A program made the translations under genes and the position numbers. DNA of 64,000 nucleotides from CAZGCA01 sp964524145 (lineage in GTDB: Bacteria; Hydrogenedentota; CAZGCA01), in the NCBI GenBank assembly GCA_964524145.1, contig CAZGCA010000012.1:21902-85901 (forward strand). Direction: 5' to 3'. This document shows positions 63,144 to 64,000 of this stretch, one piece after another. The notes under the pieces are model-generated. The model saw nothing but the letters and a program-made list of their open reading frames with translations, had not been told where the DNA came from and made no database searches. Every line of letters begins with the position of its first letter. Within the stretch, counting starts at the first letter, position 1.

Positions 63144-63830
63144 TCACTTCAAATTAACGACAGCGCGGCGATTAAGGGCGCGGCCTTCGTCAGTTTCGTT
63201 GGAGGCAACAGGCCGCGATTCGCCATAACTGACAACCGAGATTCGGGCGGCGTCAATGCCCCGCTCCAGCAGTGCGCCCTTTACTGCATTGGCACGGCGG
63301 AGCCCGAGCGCCAGGTTGTACTTCTCCGAGGCGATCCAGTCGGCATGTCCCTCAACGAGAGCCTCGAGTTTCGGGTCTTCCTCGAGCATACGGACAGCTT
63401 TATCTATCTCGGGCCTGAACGGGAGTTTCAGTTCGGACTTATCGTAGTCGAAGAGAACGTTGCGGATGACGATCCGTGCCCGGACTTCCATCTTCTCCGA
63501 CACGACAGGCGCGGTCTCTGGGATCTCGCGCAGCACCACCACGGGCTGCGCGACCGCTTCTTCTTCCTTTGCAGGAGTCAGCTGGCTGTAGACAGTGCCG
63601 CGGTTGCCCCAGAGTCTGTCTCTGGCCGCCTCGTTGGCGGGCTCTGTCGGCCACCACCAGTACCCGCTGCGGCGCGAGTCCTTGACCGGAGCCGGTTCGC
63701 CAAGCGAGATATCCCAGGGGTTCTCCGGTTTGCCATGAACAGCGGAGGTCGTGGTGCATCCTGCCATAAGGAGCACGACGCAGGTCGCGCAAACACCCGA
63801 CAACACCAAGCACCCATTTCTTCTATTCAC
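63144..63830 (-). CDS. OmpA/Pal-family peptidoglycan-associated lipoprotein
   Basis: This 228-aa protein has a lipoprotein signal (VLLMAGC), a short Trp-rich linker (SGYWWWPTE), and an OmpA-like domain at about 118-228: NVLFDYDKSELKLPFRPEID, VEGHADWIASEKYNLALGLR and NETDEGRALNRRAVVNL. The peptidoglycan-binding Asp/Arg pair of the family is present. The GTG at 63830 is preferred because it starts a compact signal and has GGAGGG 9-10 nt upstream. It is outer-membrane anchored and ties the membrane to peptidoglycan. Confidence 0.92.
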   Translation of the reverse strand: MNRRNGCLVLSGVCATCVVLLMAGCTTTSAVHGKPENPWDISLGEPAPVKDSRRSGYWWWPTEPANEAARDRLWGNRGTVYSQLTPAKEEEAVAQPVVVLREIPETAPVVSEKMEVRARIVIRNVLFDYDKSELKLPFRPEIDKAVRMLEEDPKLEALVEGHADWIASEKYNLALGLRRANAVKGALLERGIDAARISVVSYGESRPVASNETDEGRALNRRAVVNLK

Positions 63831-64000
63831 GCTCTCTCTCCCTCCGGGGATACGGTCCCTCTTGCTCGCCACGTACCATTCTGACCTTCTGTCAAGTTTT
63901 TACCACACCCAGCCAGCCAGTGTCAAGGTAAATGGCCCAAGGAGTGTAACCCTTCAGTGACGGGGGGAATCTCGTGAGAAGAGGAGAGGAAAGGGGTTCA

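Noticed and set aside
1..64000. CRISPR arrays, rRNA, tRNA and insertion sequences
   Set aside because: No regularly spaced repeat-spacer array, no conserved rRNA or tRNA core, and no transposase-like protein was seen on either strand; reading by eye could miss a diverged tRNA.

Overview
The window looks like a stretch of chromosome from a Gram-negative, polysaccharide-degrading bacterium of the PVC or Hydrogenedentota-like kind, most likely a metagenome-assembled genome. The evidence is: giant secreted proteins ending in type I dockerin repeats with the motif NAxDVQLVIN; a solitary type IV prepilin-like protein with an H-x9-DG-like tail; a V/A-type ATPase in place of an F-type; an LptD outer-membrane assembly protein; a heptosyltransferase and OmpA/Pal-type lipoproteins (LPS outer membrane). 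Taxonomy is inference; no rRNA or tRNA gene was seen. Coding is dense, with many 1-30 nt overlaps and many GTG/TTG starts chosen here by Shine-Dalgarno position.

Layout. 1-16760 (minus strand): a surface glycan-degradation locus. It holds a DUF4838/GH67-N-like lipoprotein running off the left edge, two giant secreted multidomain proteins (about 1,900 aa each) that share a C13/caspase-like protease module, a GH89 alpha-N-acetylglucosaminidase and a UroD/MtaA-like protein. One giant carries a cohesin-like domain as well as dockerins. A chimeric ORF between the giants is a recombination scar. 16910-26356 (minus): a nine-gene V-type ATPase operon (H-C-I-K-F-E-A-B-D) with UspA and PTS EIIA-like genes at its 3' end. 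26760-30335: threonine synthase and a cystathionine gamma-synthase-type enzyme (plus), then galT (minus).

30702-39593 (plus): an envelope-biogenesis run with a PfkB sugar kinase, a coiled-coil secreted protein, a fusion of two YVTN beta-propellers to LptA/LptD, a B12-binding radical SAM protein, a GT9 heptosyltransferase and a creatininase-family protein. 39619-44958: small membrane and glycine-zipper lipoproteins, a secreted TIM-barrel-like protein, and a Zn-ribbon / LemA / M48 protease set. 45053-48542 (minus): a sulfatase-fold protein with Thr in place of the formylglycine Cys, a SPASM-domain protein without the radical SAM cysteines, a TPR protein and a decayed Tat/aldo-keto reductase remnant, all tightly coupled. 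48856-52987 (minus): malate dehydrogenase, prepilin-like protein, RNA polymerase omega, HtpX, Hsp20.

53261-60854 (minus): a compact operon mtnA-cmk-recJ-relA/spoT-GT2-radical SAM/SPASM. 61102-63830 (minus): an OmpA/Pal-like lipoprotein, XerD and a Pro/Gln-rich secreted protein. The strongest candidates for undescribed biology are the propeller-LptD fusion and the cohesin/dockerin protease pair with its duplication scar.
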